A DNA stretch of 64,000 nt from Cyathus striatus (lineage: Eukaryota; Basidiomycota; Agaricomycetes; Agaricales; Nidulariaceae). Location: positions 1,488,001-1,552,000 of the forward strand of contig JAOVFP010000005.1 in NCBI GenBank assembly GCA_025738555.1, in the 5' to 3' direction. Positions within the stretch are counted from its first letter, which is position 1; each line of letters opens with the position of its first letter. The notes under the pieces were generated by a model. That model ran no database searches and was not told the origin of the DNA. It worked only from the letters and a program-made list of their open reading frames with translations. The position numbers were made by a program, and so were the translations under genes. Shown piece by piece: positions 1 through 12,183 of the stretch.

Positions 1-19
1 CAATTCACAGAATCACAAC

Positions 20-510
20 AAAATTTATAGCCAGCATATAGCTGTTGAAAGCCAATAGTTGTACATACATGAAGTTAAAAATACTGTTGAAGTATTCTAA
101 CTCTACATAAAATAAAGAGTAGCAGAAACATTCAGCTACTGAAACCAAATAATTGTACATACATGAAGTTGAAAATACTGTTGAAGCATTTCAACTCTAC
201 ATAAAATGAAGAGTAGCAGAAACATTCAGCTGTTGAGAGCAAATAATTGTACATGAAGTTGAAAATACTGTTGAAGTATTCCAACTCTACATAAAATAAA
301 GAATAGTAGAAATATTCAGCTGTTGAAAGCAAATGATTGTACATGAAGTTGAAAATACTGTTGAAGTATTCTCAGCTTTACATAAAATAAAGAAATACAA
401 AATCAATGGCTGTTGAAAGCCAATTACTGTACAAGAATTGAAAATACTGTTGAAGTATTCCAATTCACAACAATAGAATAAAAACAAAAACCCAACTATT
501 GAAAGCAAGT
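20..510. repeat. ~90-bp tandem repeat, about five copies
   Basis: Imperfect units of about 88-96 bp recur, each carrying GTTGAAAATACTGTTGAAG, then AACTCTACATAAAATAAAG, then GCTGTTGAAAGC. The array lies directly downstream of the stop codon of the minus-strand gene that ends at 524. Short ORFs reading through it are repeat translations, not genes. Confidence 0.9.
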
Positions 511-523
511 AATAACAAAACTC

Positions 524-2523
524 TTACAATTTTTTGGACTTTCCCTTGTCCTTCTTGTGTGACTTCTTACTCTTTCCCTTTCCTTTATTTTCACTCATAT
601 CTTCTTGATCTTTTTCCTTCACCCCCTCCTCATTATTATCTGTCTCACCCTCTTCTCTTTCCTTGCCCTTTCCCTTACTTTGTTGATTTTTATGATCTTC
701 AGCTGCTGCTTCTTTGCCTTTTAAAATTTCATGTAAGGATGAAAATCCTGGCTTCTTAGATCCCCAGACACTTTTCTTATCAACTCCACCTTCATTTTTC
801 AACCAAGATACCATTTGTGGATGGTATTTAAGAAGGGGAAAAGTTTTGTAAGGATAAGTATAATATGTTGAAGGTGACATGAAGACATTAATAAGAACTT
901 TCTTATCAATAACAGCTTTTGCAGATGTCTGAACAATGCTGAGAGATGCTTTTTTGTTCTCCCATATATCCTCAATCATTTCAAACTTTTCATACACAGC
1001 ACGTATATCTTCCTTTCCCTTACTTTTAATCAAATGCTCCGGGATATTGAAATGTGAAATAATTAAATGTTTCACAACTTCCTCATCAGTACTGGAAGAT
1101 CCAGATGGTGCTGCCATTGTTGTAATCTCATTCTTATCTGCACCATCTGCTAATATTTCAAGATAATAAGTGTTCTTATCATCCATCTGCCATTTGGCAG
1201 TTTGGACTTTTTTCTCCTTAATATTCATGTAGCGGCCTTTAATGCTCCAGTTTCCATTCTCACGCAAAGATATTCTAGGATTTTTCTCTGTTTAATTATC
1301 AGATGATATTTCAGATAATAAATAGCAGTAATAACATACTTGATATGGGTGAATAAACTTCACTTATATGCTCTAGTACTTCTTGAAGATCGGATAATGG
1401 CTCTTGGTCTGTTATGATAAAATCAGGTTTTGGTGCTTCAGGCTTCAGAAACAGGTGAATTTGTCCTTTGACATTTCCTGGAGGCATGGTGAATGGATCT
1501 ATGCATGTGAATATTTAGCTACCAAAATCTCATAACTATAACTATTATCCTTACCATCTTCATCATCACCATAATTATATACATTTCCAGTAGCTCTTCC
1601 ACGAGAAAACCACCAGCTGTACGTGATGCTCCTTGAAGCTCACCCTTACTAAGAGAAGAAGTGGCTGAGCTGTGGGACTCTGAGCGCTTAGATACTTTAC
1701 TTCTGGAACGGTGAGCATCAGTTGGACTAGATGGAGCTCGACCACGCTTTAGAGTGGAAATTCCTTTCTTTGGTGTGATGTCTGTATCAACATTCATAGA
1801 TTTCTCTTCAATGTCTGACTCTGTCTCACTATTGTTCTCTTTACTAGAATTATCATAATCTTTATCCTCAGATTTATCAGCTTCAGTATCATCTTCTTGA
1901 AACTTATCAGGAATATCAGCAGTACTCTCCATAGAGTTTTCAGAGCCTTCCAGAGACTGATCAGAAATATTGGCAGCACTCATAGAATTCAAATCCATAG
2001 TTTCTAACTGAGAATGTGATGGCATAGACCCTTCCAGAGACTTATCAGAAATACCAGCTGCATTCATATAGTTCAAATTCATAGTTTTTAACTGAGACCC
2101 CAGTGGCATAAGAGTTTCATCTTCATTAAGTAAGTCACTAGTCTCTCCCACTAGAACTTGAGTGGACTCTCTTGAAGAAAAATGAGGAGGGGGAGCAACA
2201 GATGTGTTCTCCTCCATAAGAACTTGCTCTACTCTATAAAAACATTAAAATATAATAAATATATAGTAAAACAAAAGTTACGGAGTAAATTGCTTTGGAA
2301 GTTCAGCATTCTTATCATCTTTGAGTCTATCCACTGAAGTTTTCCTTTATATTCCAAATTTTCAATGTAGTACCTCAAATATAGAAAATATTACTCACTT
2401 ATTGGTCTTATTCTTTTTAGCTCCCTTCCCATGTGCTGCTGGTGCTTTTGAACCAGATTTAGTTGCTCTCTGGTCACTATCAGCCTTTGCAGCAGCACTT
2501 GATGATTTTCTAGTATTGACCAT
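524..2523 (-). pseudogene. Element A accessory gene: acidic/Ser-rich protein with Lys-rich ends, one-base frameshift
   Basis: Five exons can be placed with GT-AG introns: 2523-2399, 2326-2282, 2233-1555, 1498-1340 and 1287-524. Exon phases agree throughout except for one missing base near 1602-1606, in the codons after GASRTAGG. With that base the product would be about 590 residues. It starts MVNTRKSSSAAAKADSDQRA, has a Lys-rich N-terminus, then an acidic Ser/Asp/Glu stretch with two copies of a SLEGS/QLxTMxLN repeat, a conserved GELQGASRT segment, a block containing GQIHLFLKPEAPKP, a GNWSIKG block, and a C-terminal YHPQMVSWL...WGSKKPGF motif followed by a KGKGKSKK tail. A paralogue with the same exon logic lies inside element B. 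I do not recognise a characterised family. The Lys-rich tails suggest nucleic-acid or chromatin binding, which is inference only. Confidence 0.75.
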
Positions 2524-2739
2524 GTTTGAAGTTTGTAAGAACTGTGGTGACAACAAGTGAATAGTAGCCTGAGATGTGGGTGGAAGGGAAGAAAGAAGTT
2601 ATCTGAACACATGCTTGTATATATGAAGATCACATCATGTCTATAATTGCCACTTCAGCCTCACTTAATCCATGCACACATCTATTAATAAACCTTTATT
2701 TAACTATATACGAACATGAACTATTTATGTATAGGTATG

Positions 2740-4775
2740 AGAATTCAATATGGCGTTTCATTAATGAAACACCATATTGATTTCTCATGGAGGCGACAAG
2801 ATAGTATGAATGAGGGGAAATCGATAAGGCATTCCAATAGTGGAACGCCTTATCAATACCCCATAAAAGTAGCATGAGAGCGCCCTCATCACTTGCGAGA
2901 TGAGGGCGAGATAAATATAAGAAGGGAAATCGATAAGGCGTTCCAATAGTGGAACGCCTTATCGATCTCCCATAATAGCATAAGAGCGCCCTCGTCACTT
3001 GTGAGACGAGGGCGGTGGCGAGGGGAGAGGGCCGGAAGAAAGGTACGCACCCTCGTCACTTGCGAGACGAGGGCGAAGGAGAGGGAGAGGGAGAAGGCCC
3101 GCACACTCGTCACTTGCGAGACGAGGGCGATGGCGAGGAGAGAGGGTGATGGCGAGGGAGAGGGGAGAAGTGAATCGCCCTCGTCACTTGCGAGACGAGG
3201 GCGAGGGCGAGGGCGAGGGCGAGGGGAGTGGGTGAGGGTGAGGGAGAGGGGAGAAGTGAATCACCCTCGTCACTTGCGAGACGAGGGCGATGGCGAGGAG
3301 AGAGGGTGGTGGCGAGGGAGAGGGGAGAAGTGAATCGCCCTCGTCACTTGCGAGACGAGGGCGATGGCGAGGGGAGAGGGTGAGGGCGAGGGAGAGGGGA
3401 GAAGTGAATCGCCCTCGTCACTTGCGAGACGAGGGCGATGGCGAGGGGAGAGGGTGAGGGCGAGGGAGAGGGGAGAAGTGAATCACCCTCGTCACTTGCG
3501 AGACGAGGGCGAGGGCGAGGGCGAGGGCGAGGGGAGTGGGTGAGGGCGAGGGAGAAGGGAGAAGTGAATCGCCCTTGTCACTTGCGAGACGAGGGCGTGG
3601 CGAGGGGCCGGAGGAAGGTACGCACCCTCGTCACTTGCGAGACGAGGGGCGGGCGAGGGGAGACGGGTGAGGGTGAGGGCGAGGGCGAGGGAAAGGGAGA
3701 AGTGAATCGCCCTCGCCACTTGCGAGACGAGGCGAGGCGAGGGAGAGGGAGAGGGAGACGGGAGAAGTTGATCGCCCTCGTCACTTGCGAGACGAGGGCG
3801 AGAGCGAGGGGCGAGGGGCAAGGGGCAAGGGCGAGGGAGACGGGAGAAGTGAATCGCCCTCGCCACTTGCGAGACGAGGGCGAGGCGAGGGGAGAGGGAG
3901 AGGGAGACGGGAAAAGTTGATTGCCCTCGTTACTTGCGAGACGAGGGGGGAGGAGAGAGAGACGGGGGAAGGCAGCATCGGGAGTGGGGGCCAGGAGAAG
4001 ACGCTCGCCCTCGTCACTTGCAGACGAGGGCGAGGGAGTGGAGAAAATGCGTCCCCACGTCACTTGTGAGACGGGGGACGAAGATGCCGGCGATGGAGAC
4101 GGGAGAAAACGCTCGCCCTCGTCACTGGCAGACGAGGGCGAGGGAGTGGAGAAAACGCGTCCCCACGTCACTTGCGAGACGGGGGACGAAGACACCGGTG
4201 ATGTTGACGAGTGGAAACGCTCGCCCTCGTCACTTGCAGACGAGGGCGGGGGAGGGGAGAAAACGCGTCCCCACGTCACTTGCAGGATGGGGGACGAAGA
4301 CGCCAGCGATGGAGACGAGGGCGAGGGAGTGGAGAAGACGCGTCCCCACGTCACTTGCGAGACGGGGGACAGAAACGTGGGCGAGGGAGAGGGCGGGAGT
4401 GGGCGAGGGGCGCAGGGAGAAAATGTGGAAGAGAGGGCGTGATGAAGGGCCGGAACGGAGAAAGAGGAGAGGGGGAAGGGGAGCGCGCTGGAGGGGGCGC
4501 TTGTCCTCAGCTTGACGTTGCTACGTGTGCGCCAGGCATATCCGTCCGCTTCGGGAAGGAGAGGAGGAGAGAGAGGGAGGGGAAGAGCGGAAGCATAGAG
4601 AGGGAGAAACGGCGCCCGTCACTTGCAAGACGAGACGCGGGGGTGAGGGAGGGAGGGGATGGTGGATGATGGAAGAGGACGCGCGTCGTCGTTGCAAGCG
4701 ATGATGACGAAGCATGCAGCGCTGGCAGCTGTGGCAGTGTGCACAGCACGTGAGGCGATGGCGAGATGGTAGCTA
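2740..4775. repeat. Hairpin-rich GC minisatellite of element A
   Basis: From 2740 to 2985 the DNA holds near-perfect palindromes such as GATAAGGCGTTCC-aatag-TGGAACGCCTTATC. From about 2880 to 4640 roughly 20 units follow, each built on CCCTCGTC-acttgcga-GACGAGGG, an 8-bp stem with a short loop, joined by purine-rich spacers (GGCGAGGGAGAGG). The units are CpG-rich, unlike the flanks. After about 3960 the unit changes to a CCCCACGTCACTTG variant. All ORFs of 60-260 codons here, on either strand, are translations of the repeat. No gene is supported. Confidence 0.93.
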
Positions 4776-4800
4776 TAGGGTGTTGGGATACAATAATTAT

Positions 4801-4930
4801 AACGCCGGCTTGGCTTAGTGGTTAAAGACGCTTGTTAGCGCTTAGTAGGCGCCAGTTAAGCGCCAGCTATAGTTCATGTTGTTGGTTCAATTCCCAATGG
4901 TAACATTTGTGAAATTACTTTTTTTCCTAT
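4801..4930 (+). ncRNA. tRNA-like Pol III-type module of element A
   Basis: A perfect A box TGGCTTAGTGG at 4811 and a B-box match GGTTCAATTCC at 4884 lie 73 bp apart, followed by a seven-T run at 4919-4925. The spacing and order are those of an internal tRNA promoter and Pol III terminator. The sequence between does not fold into an intact tRNA that I can place: the outer ends do not pair and the insert between the boxes is long. It is therefore a tRNA-derived, SINE-like unit rather than a tRNA gene. It sits between the minisatellite and the subterminal array, as in elements B and C. Confidence 0.65.
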
Positions 4931-4979
4931 ATTATTAGTAAGAAACCTTGTTCTAATTGCTTGGTATGAAGTACAAGTA

Positions 4980-5273
4980 AAAATCAGGTGAACTACAGGT
5001 AAAGTACAGTATTCTACCTGAAGTCCAGTAGCTGAAATCAGTGATTTCCAGGTGATTTCCAGTAGTCCACCTGAAGTCCAGGACTCTACCTGGACTTCAC
5101 CTGGACTTCACCTGGACTACAGATGGACTCATCTGCACTCTACACAAGGAAAAATATTCCTAGAGTTCAGGTGAAGTCCAGGTGAAGTCCAGGTAAAGTC
5201 CAGGTGAAGTCCAGGTAGAGTCCTGGACTTCAGGTAGACTCTACCTAATTCCGTGGGGGACTGCAATGACCTC
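4980..5273. repeat. Right subterminal array and terminus of element A
   Basis: Tandem copies of an 11-bp word, AGGTGAAGTCC and its complement, point inward from both sides of about 5130, so the block is a long imperfect inverted repeat. The outer end carries GTGGGGGACTG...GACCTC, the family right-end signature. No coding capacity is seen. Confidence 0.75.
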
Positions 5274-5543
5274 GAAAATCCAGAAGCCTTAGATATATAA
5301 ATATACAACATTCCTTTACTGAAATTCATTATTCCCAACTATGGACTCTTCCCAAACTCTCATTATCATCTCTGTTCTCTTTATTCTTTTTGCATTTTTA
5401 TTTGCCTTTGCAATATCCCCTTGGCTCATCCATCTCCTCTATCAAATTCAACATTAATGATGAGAAAATCAATGACTACATCAACTTGAACAAACCATTG
5501 GAATAGAGATGTCATGAGGACATGACTCTTAAAGAGGGGGTAA
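5274..5543. other. AT-rich flank and internal remnant before the LTR
   Basis: This holds the flank of element A and a short stretch that ends in a polypurine tract AAAGAGGGGG at 5531-5540 next to the LTR start. A small 38-codon hydrophobic reading frame starting MDSSQTLIIISVLF at 5341 is present, but nothing supports it as a gene. Confidence 0.4.
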
Positions 5544-5928
5544 TGTTAGGATTTCGACACTTATCTTATCTAATCCAGATATCTTATCTTATCATGACAT
5601 GTGACTAGTCATCTGACACACAATGCAGACACCATGTGTATAGCATACATTATTCATCAAGACTATGGGCACAGTCCACAGTTCAGCCATGCTTGTTACA
5701 TACATAGTACATGAGTTTGTAATGTAGAAGCACAGTAACATGTGTTGTATTGTAGGTTAGATTACATGTGATTCCCTCATGGACAATTACTATAAATATG
5801 GTCACATTAATTAGTTATTTCTCTATTCTTGTGCTAGTTTATTCCAGTTCACAATAAGATTCACTTCTCTTTCTTCTATTCAGGTGTTTGAGTTTGACTT
5901 CAAGCATTTTGCTTGTCTGTTACTAGCA
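5544..5928 (+). mobile_element. LTR (3' LTR with a scrap of internal sequence, or degraded solo LTR)
   Basis: The block starts TGTTAGGATTTCGACAC and ends GTTACTAGCA, so it has the TG...CA termini with imperfect inverted TGTTAG/CTAGCA ends. A polypurine tract abuts its left side, as expected for a 3' LTR on the plus strand. A TATA-like TATAAATATG lies at 5791, about 250 bp into the LTR. No gag-pol frame is left in the window, so the superfamily is not assigned. Confidence 0.65.
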
Positions 5929-6290
5929 GAAGGTCCATCTACCACCTGACCCCCTGATGAAGGAGGTAGGGAAATAGAAGGTAGATACCCAGCCACTTTT
6001 TCTCTTCATCATCAGGTGAATATTGCCTCTGCCCAGCCAGGGCATTCTCAGAACCTAAACCTCTCCTCTGGAGGTAGCTCTCACAGTTAACAGAGTGTGC
6101 AAACTACCAAGGAAAGAGGGGTGATGGCTTACATGCAAAATAACGCAAGCTTGCAAAATAGCAGCCAAAGGATGCAAAATCCTAATCCCAATTCATGGGA
6201 CCCTGTTGTAAACCCCAATCATGCACAGCAGGACTCACAAACCCCAAATCAGTGATCTTGCCTCCACCCTAACCTACCAAGGTGAAACAT

Positions 6291-9200
6291 GCCAAAAAAG
6301 ACATTATGTGCACATACCCAAATAGCAACACTGAATATGAAGAGTGGAGGATCAGATGACACAGAACCTAAATGGTGCTAAATCAATCAAATAATGCTAA
6401 AGGACAGCATTGATATTATGACACTACAAGAAACCCACCTCAGAGAAACTGATGCTCACAAGCTCAATGGGACCTTCATTAAACAAATGTGCATCTTCAA
6501 CTCCATCAATCCAGCCTCACCCAGGGCAGCCAGAGTAGCTTTTGTTCTCAGTAAACATTGCACATTATGGAATGAAACCAGAACAATTAAAGTCATCCCA
6601 GGCAGAGCACTCCTCCTAATCACTCAATGGCAAAAAAATGGTGATATAATATAAATTCTTAATGTATACTCACCAAATCAGACACAGGATAAAATAGATT
6701 TTTGGACACAACTGGGGAATATAATAGAAAATGGAATAATTCCCAAACCAGACATAATACTGGGAGACTTCAACCTGGTGGAAGATAGTGCAAATCAACT
6801 ACCTGCTCATACTGATGATCAGGATGTAGTAGATGCACTCAGATATGTCAAATCTAGCTGGGGTTAAAGGATGGCTGGCATGATGCTAACACAAATGACC
6901 TAGCATACACCTACAAACAAGCATCATTTAATACTAACAACATACATAGTCAGTCTCAAATCAATAGAATATATATGACTAACCAAATTCTACAACACAG
7001 CTGATTTTGGAGTATATTTCAGTGGCATCAAATCTACAGACCACCAAGTGGTGCATGTACTAATATATGCTCCCGGAGCACCAGAAATCAGGCCAGAACA
7101 CTGGAAAACTTCTAGCTTTGCTCTAGAAGACCCTACACTCATGAAGGAAATTGACACTATCATGGGAGACCTACAAAACAGCATGAGTGGAATAAGCCAA
7201 AATAATAATGAACCCTAAGACAAGTTCCCTAAACAAACCATATATAAGAAATATAAAGAGAAAAAATAAAATCATTCTGCAAAGAGAAAGTACCTAAAAT
7301 CCATTACCTCATTGAGACAAAAGAAAAAAAGAGAAAATCAGTTTTACAAGATGGAAACCTATCTGAACATGAGAAGTGTCTCCACTCAGCAAGGCTGGAC
7401 AATGACATAAAAGCCCTCAGAATCAAACAGCATGATACACTTCATGATCAAATTCATGCAAACTACTACATAGACCATGAAGTTATAGAGAAGAGATGGC
7501 TTAGCATGGCTAAAGAGTGTGAACCAAGAGATACTATTCTAGCCCTCCAGGAAGACCCACATAATCCAAATCAGCTGACATGGTCATCTAAGAAAATGGC
7601 AAAACCGGTGAGAACCCACCACCTCAGGCTGCAAATAGACAATGTACCACTCACTAAAGTAGAACATGCCCATAACCAGAACAAAATTGAAAAGCCCTAG
7701 ATCAAATCAATAAATGGCTGGACCTAGCTGAAACTGATAGGATAGCTAGAGAGTTTGACAGTATAGATGTCTGACAAGCCATAAAAGACCTAAAGCCAGG
7801 GAAAGCCCCAGGTCTAGATGGAATTCCCAATGAATTCTGGAAACAATTAGTCTTGAGGGGAGACAGAGACAAAAAAAGTGGCAAATACAAATTTGATATC
7901 ACAGAAATTCTTGCCCATGTATTTAATGAAATCATAACTAAAGGCCTACCCAATAAATCCACCTTCCATGAAGGGTGGATGTGCCCTTTATACAAGAAAA
8001 AAGATCAGACCCTAATTGAGAACTATAGGCCAATAACAGTCCTGAATACAAATTATAAAATGCTTACCAGAATACTCACTAACAGAATTTCCCCAAGCCT
8101 GCTACACCTAGTTCACACCAACCAGGCAGGCTTTATCAAAGGCCATAAAATTGAAGACCAGATTGATCTGTTAAATAATACCATCAACTACTGTGAAGCT
8201 AAAGAAAAAGATGGAATGATCATCTTTCTCAACCAAGAAAATGCTTATAATAAAATCTACCACCACTACCTGTGGAAAGTGCTAACACACTTTGGTCTTA
8301 GTACCACTACTATAAATCTAATCAAAACTCTGTACACCAATGCTCAAATGAGCCTAATAATAAATGGAATACTTAGTGAGAACCACTAGCATCTATGCTC
8401 AGAAAGAGCAACCTAATGGGCCTCAATATACCAGGGAAGCCTGAAAAGTTGATCAAAGTTTGTTTGCAGACAATACCTCAGTCTTCTTACCAAAGGAAGA
8501 CAACCATGAAGACCTATTCAAAATATTGGAAGACTGGTGTGTGGCCTCTGGTGCAAATTTTAATGTCAGAAAGACTGAAATCCTCCCTATAGGCACCCCA
8601 ACACACAGGGAGTATATCCTACTGCACCATAAACAACACCAAAACCAGGAAGCAATACCAACAACAATAAAGATTGTGCTAGATGGCAAACCAATCCATG
8701 TGCTAGGAGCATATGTAGGGAACAATATTAATGACACAAATGTTTGGACACCTACCTTAGAAAAATGTGAAAGGCTATTCAATAGCTGGGCAAAACTTCA
8801 TCCCACCCTGGAAGGGAGATGTCTGCTGGTCCAACTGATAGCAGGAGGTGAAACCCAATATAGGACAAGAGTCCAAGGAATGCCACCTGAAGTGGAAAAG
8901 TGCCTTTCCAAATTGATAATGAGCTTCATGTGAGATGGAGGAAAAGTTGCAATATCCAGGCAGGTCATGAGGGAGCCACATGAACTAGAGGGAAAGAACC
9001 TATTAGACATTGAAATTAGAAATGAAGCTATTGAACTTATGAAATTACAATACCACTTGGACCTAGGGCTGGACCAACCAAAGTAGGCCTCCCTAGCAGA
9101 TGCACTGATGGCATGCAAAGTCCCTAAAGACAGTCAATTAAAAAACCTCAACATAGCAGTAAACTGCTTTCTCCAAACCTGGAAACCTAAGCAACAACAA

Positions 9201-9477
9201 ACTACACTATCTGCAGACTTGAAATGAATGCTGAAAGTCACTAGAGACCACAACACAGCTTTCTTTGCAATAATACTATCCAAAAAAGTCAAAAGAGAAA
9301 TGCCTGTTTGCCATCATATAGGGCAAGATAGCACCCTCCACCCAAGGAACAATGGTGCAACTGCAAAGTGCCTCCAAAATAATCATAGAATAATCAGCAT
9401 AAGCCACATGATTGATTTTGTCAAACATAACAAACAAACACCCCACAGATCAGAATGTATAATATGCACACAAAACC
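6291..9477 (+). pseudogene. LINE (Tad/I-type) 5' half: AP endonuclease and reverse transcriptase, decayed
   Basis: The APE domain starts with IATLNMKSGG and continues through DIMTLQETHLRE and DIILGDFNLVED. A reverse transcriptase follows: LKPGKAPGLDGIPNEFW, NYRPITVLNTNYK, TNQAGFIKGHKI, then LNQENAYNKI and FADNTSVFL. In the last two the usual catalytic aspartates are Asn, which fits G-to-A change. After about 8.9 kb the linker region contains TGA/TAG where Trp is expected. Many in-frame stops and shifts make it inactive. The coding sequence stops abruptly in a zinc knuckle (ECIICTQN) where element B is inserted, and resumes at 19122. The 360 bp upstream (5929-6290) may be 5' UTR or an ORF1 remnant; I cannot assign it. 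Confidence 0.9.
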
Positions 9478-9840
9478 CAGTACTTATCCCTCCCCCACCC
9501 TTTCACCTAAACTTCATGTGAATTTCACATGAATTTCACCTTCATCTAGGATGTTCCAAAATCACCAAAATTTGGTGAAATTCAAGTGAAGTTTAGGTGA
9601 AAACTAGGTGAAAAATAGGTGAAATTTAAATATGAAATTCATGTGAATTTCACATGGAATTCACATGAAATACAAGTCATGTACAGTGCAATAGTTACAT
9701 GAAATTCATGTGAAGTACACATGAAATACAGGTCAAATTCATATGCATGTACAGTGCAATAGTTACATGAAATACAGGTCAAATTCATATGCATGTACAG
9801 TCCAATAGTTACATAAAATTAATGTGAAATATACATTTCA
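9478..9840. repeat. Left terminus and subterminal array of element B
   Basis: The terminus is followed by tandem and inverted forms of TTCACATGAA / TTCATGTGAA and CACCTAAACTTC, plus two copies of a longer unit containing CATGTACAGTGCAATAGTTAC. Related words fill the right end (18835-19113). Such arrays usually serve as transposase binding sites; that role is inferred here. Confidence 0.8.
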
Positions 9841-9930
9841 TGTATATTATTTTCTACATAAAAAATGTATTTTAAAGATTTAGAACTTAGAATTACATAT
9901 GAAAGTTAGAGAATATTGTAAATTTATCTA

Positions 9931-12183
9931 TTATATATCCACATCCATATCCTCAGGTAGATCATCACTGAGCCTTGTCTTCATTGCTCTTTGCTGTTGT
10001 CTATCCAAAACATGTTGTGTGTGATATACCAACATTGCATGTAGAAACCAATTAAAGTTTGATACTGTCATTCATTTGAGAATAGACTCAAACCCACCCA
10101 GCCAAGAATTGAGTTGCTCACATGCCTGATAATGAATTAATAGTTATTAAGATTTAATACCTATATCTTACCTGTGTATTAAAAGCTCTCTTGTAATATG
10201 GTTGACCATTCCGATCATGTTCAATTATTACAAGATTAGGAGCAGAGCCATCACTTGGTGCAGGATTGCAAAATGTACGACAAAGGTCATCATCTGCCTT
10301 ATGATTTGTATAGCGATATCCATCAACAACAAATCGACTATTCAGTAGCCAAGGTTGATAAAGAATATTTTTCAGAACTGAATGTAGAACCAGACAGGCT
10401 TTGTCAATACACATATATGCTGGATGTGAGTCAGGTGTTGGGTAAATCATATTTAATAACTCCATGATATTAGCTGTTGACTCAGATTTTACAAACTTTT
10501 TCCAAGCAATAACAACTCCACATGGAGCACACACAGTTTCAACACAATAATAGCGATTTGGGGAAAAATAAGACTTGTGGGTATCAGAATTATCATCATT
10601 CTGTTCTTCATCATGTGGCTGCTGTGATCAATTAACATTAGGTAGCCATGCCAGATTTTCATTTCTGCATTGCAGTGCTCTTTTTGGTCCAGAAAGACTT
10701 GCTGAACTGTAATTTGACTTATGCTTATTCCACATTTCTTTATGAGCCTCACATGCTTCTGTACCTGCAACTTTTTGTGCATCACAACTCTTAACATGAC
10801 ATTTGGGTCCATATTGTATGTTGTGATGTCTGCAGAATACACCACCACAATAATTGTTAACTTCAGCATGACAACCCTCCATTGCACAGTGCTAAATCAT
10901 TGTTAAGTCTAAGTTTATAATAAATAAATAAATACACATACAGTTGGGCCCATTACAACACCATCTACTACAACCATCTTCACAGGAGCAAAATTTTCTG
11001 TTGTAATATTACTTCTGTAGTTAGTCATGTTATCAGCTGTAGACTTGTACTTTTGAGTACATTCTAAGCAGCTGTACTCTGATGGAGGTTTAACAATTCC
11101 ATTTGCCCCAAGATGCTCAAATGCATAATGTGTAATTTCATTGATTGGTAGATGATCATCAACAGTAAGTTGTCTACCAGTAATTAAGCTTACAGTCCAA
11201 ATAGACTCATCTATAAAGGCATGCCAAATTTGCTTGCGACTAATTTCAATGTTATTTCCAAAGCTATTACTCCAATATTCAGCATATGCTGCAGCTTATG
11301 CATGAAAACTGTATATACCATGCATTATTGCTTTAGAGAATACTCAATCCACCCAAAGATGAGTACCTATTTTAAAATAACGTGCTTTATTTAAATATTC
11401 TTTTTGTGGTCTCTGACCAGTAATAGATATACATTTATGATCAGCATAGTATATTGATTTACACTTAGAGCAAGATCCTGTTAGTATATATGATTCATGA
11501 TACATTTTTGTACCCTCAATTAATGTAACTTTTGGTATATCTCGATATTTTGAATTTTGTGTTAATGCAGACCCATCACATGATGCACCATTGCAATGCA
11601 TAAATGATGGACATATCATTCATACTGGAGTTAATTTAGTTTCTGAAACAGGTCCTAGCTCTCCAATATAGTGCCCTGTCTCATTATATGGATGCAATTT
11701 AAGAAATTTGGAAAATGCATCTAGTTTTGCAGAAATATTATAGTTAATGTCATCATCATCATAGTGATCTGGAATTATATTTTCTTGAAATAAATATTTA
11801 GTTTTACTACCAAGAGAAGATGTAACAGCCATTGACAGTGCATTAATCCAAGCAGTTAGTGTTGTTGTTCTTCTGTCATTTCCTTCACGATACTGTTGTC
11901 TTGCATGTAAATTTAACAGCTCAACATTACTTGTTAGAGAAAACAGCAAAAATATAACTGTTGATAGGCTAATCTTTGATCCAAAGTTTGCTTCAATAAA
12001 CTGACTAAATTGGCTAAACTTTAACATAGGAAACTCTTGTTCAGTTCCTATAGCATAGGCCATTGGCAAGTAATACAGTGCAACTAAATATGAGTTCCTG
12101 AGCAATAGAGAAATGCATATTTGAAGTAACCAAATGACAATGTTAAAGAAACTAAAATTACATGATACAAACTTTAACACCAC
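9931..12183 (-). pseudogene. KDZ-transposon-associated CxC5/CxC6 cysteine-cluster protein, decayed
   Basis: Read on the minus strand the frame gives an N-terminal alpha region, a CxC5-type cluster (ICPSFMHCNGASC ... TGSCSKCKSIYYADHKC), a segment ending VVVDGVVMGPT, a CxC6-type cluster (HCAMEGCHAEVNNYCGGVFC, then CHVKSCDAQKVAGTEACEAH), and the conserved tail YYCVETVCAPCGVVIAW ... FNTQ / ACEQLNSWLGGFESILK, ending at 9931. Introns of 50 nt (10941-10892) and 46 nt (10171-10126) have GT-AG ends. Five in-frame stops, at 11620, 11344, 11296, 10628 and 10072, lie in otherwise well-kept sequence. Several are TGA where Arg or Trp is expected. In KDZ elements this protein accompanies the transposase. 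This copy cannot make a full product, and the true start upstream of 12183 is uncertain. Confidence 0.85.

Larger units (their letters stand above)
1..5273. mobile_element. Element A: right-hand part of a large TIR transposon, left part outside window
   Basis: This region repeats the module order of the complete element B: a minus-strand Lys-rich multi-exon gene, an AT spacer, a minisatellite, a tRNA-like module, a T-run, a subterminal tandem array and a terminus. The right end reads GTGGGGGACTGCAATGACCTC-like, whose reverse complement begins GAGGTCATT and then has CCCCCAC. That matches the element B right end (GAGGTCTTTACCCTCCCCCAC in reverse complement) at most positions. The 8 bases after the proposed end are gaaaatcc; the matching left-hand duplication would lie before base 1 and cannot be checked. 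Membership in the B/C/D family is an inference from ends plus module order. Confidence 0.7.

Noticed and set aside
3001..4669. Overlapping Arg/Glu- or Ser/Pro-rich ORFs of up to 258 codons on both strands
   Set aside because: They follow the tandem GC repeat exactly and appear in several frames at once; no domain.
5341..5457. Small hydrophobic ORF MDSSQTLIII
   Set aside because: Adjacent to an LTR polypurine tract and unsupported; likely internal LTR-element sequence or chance.
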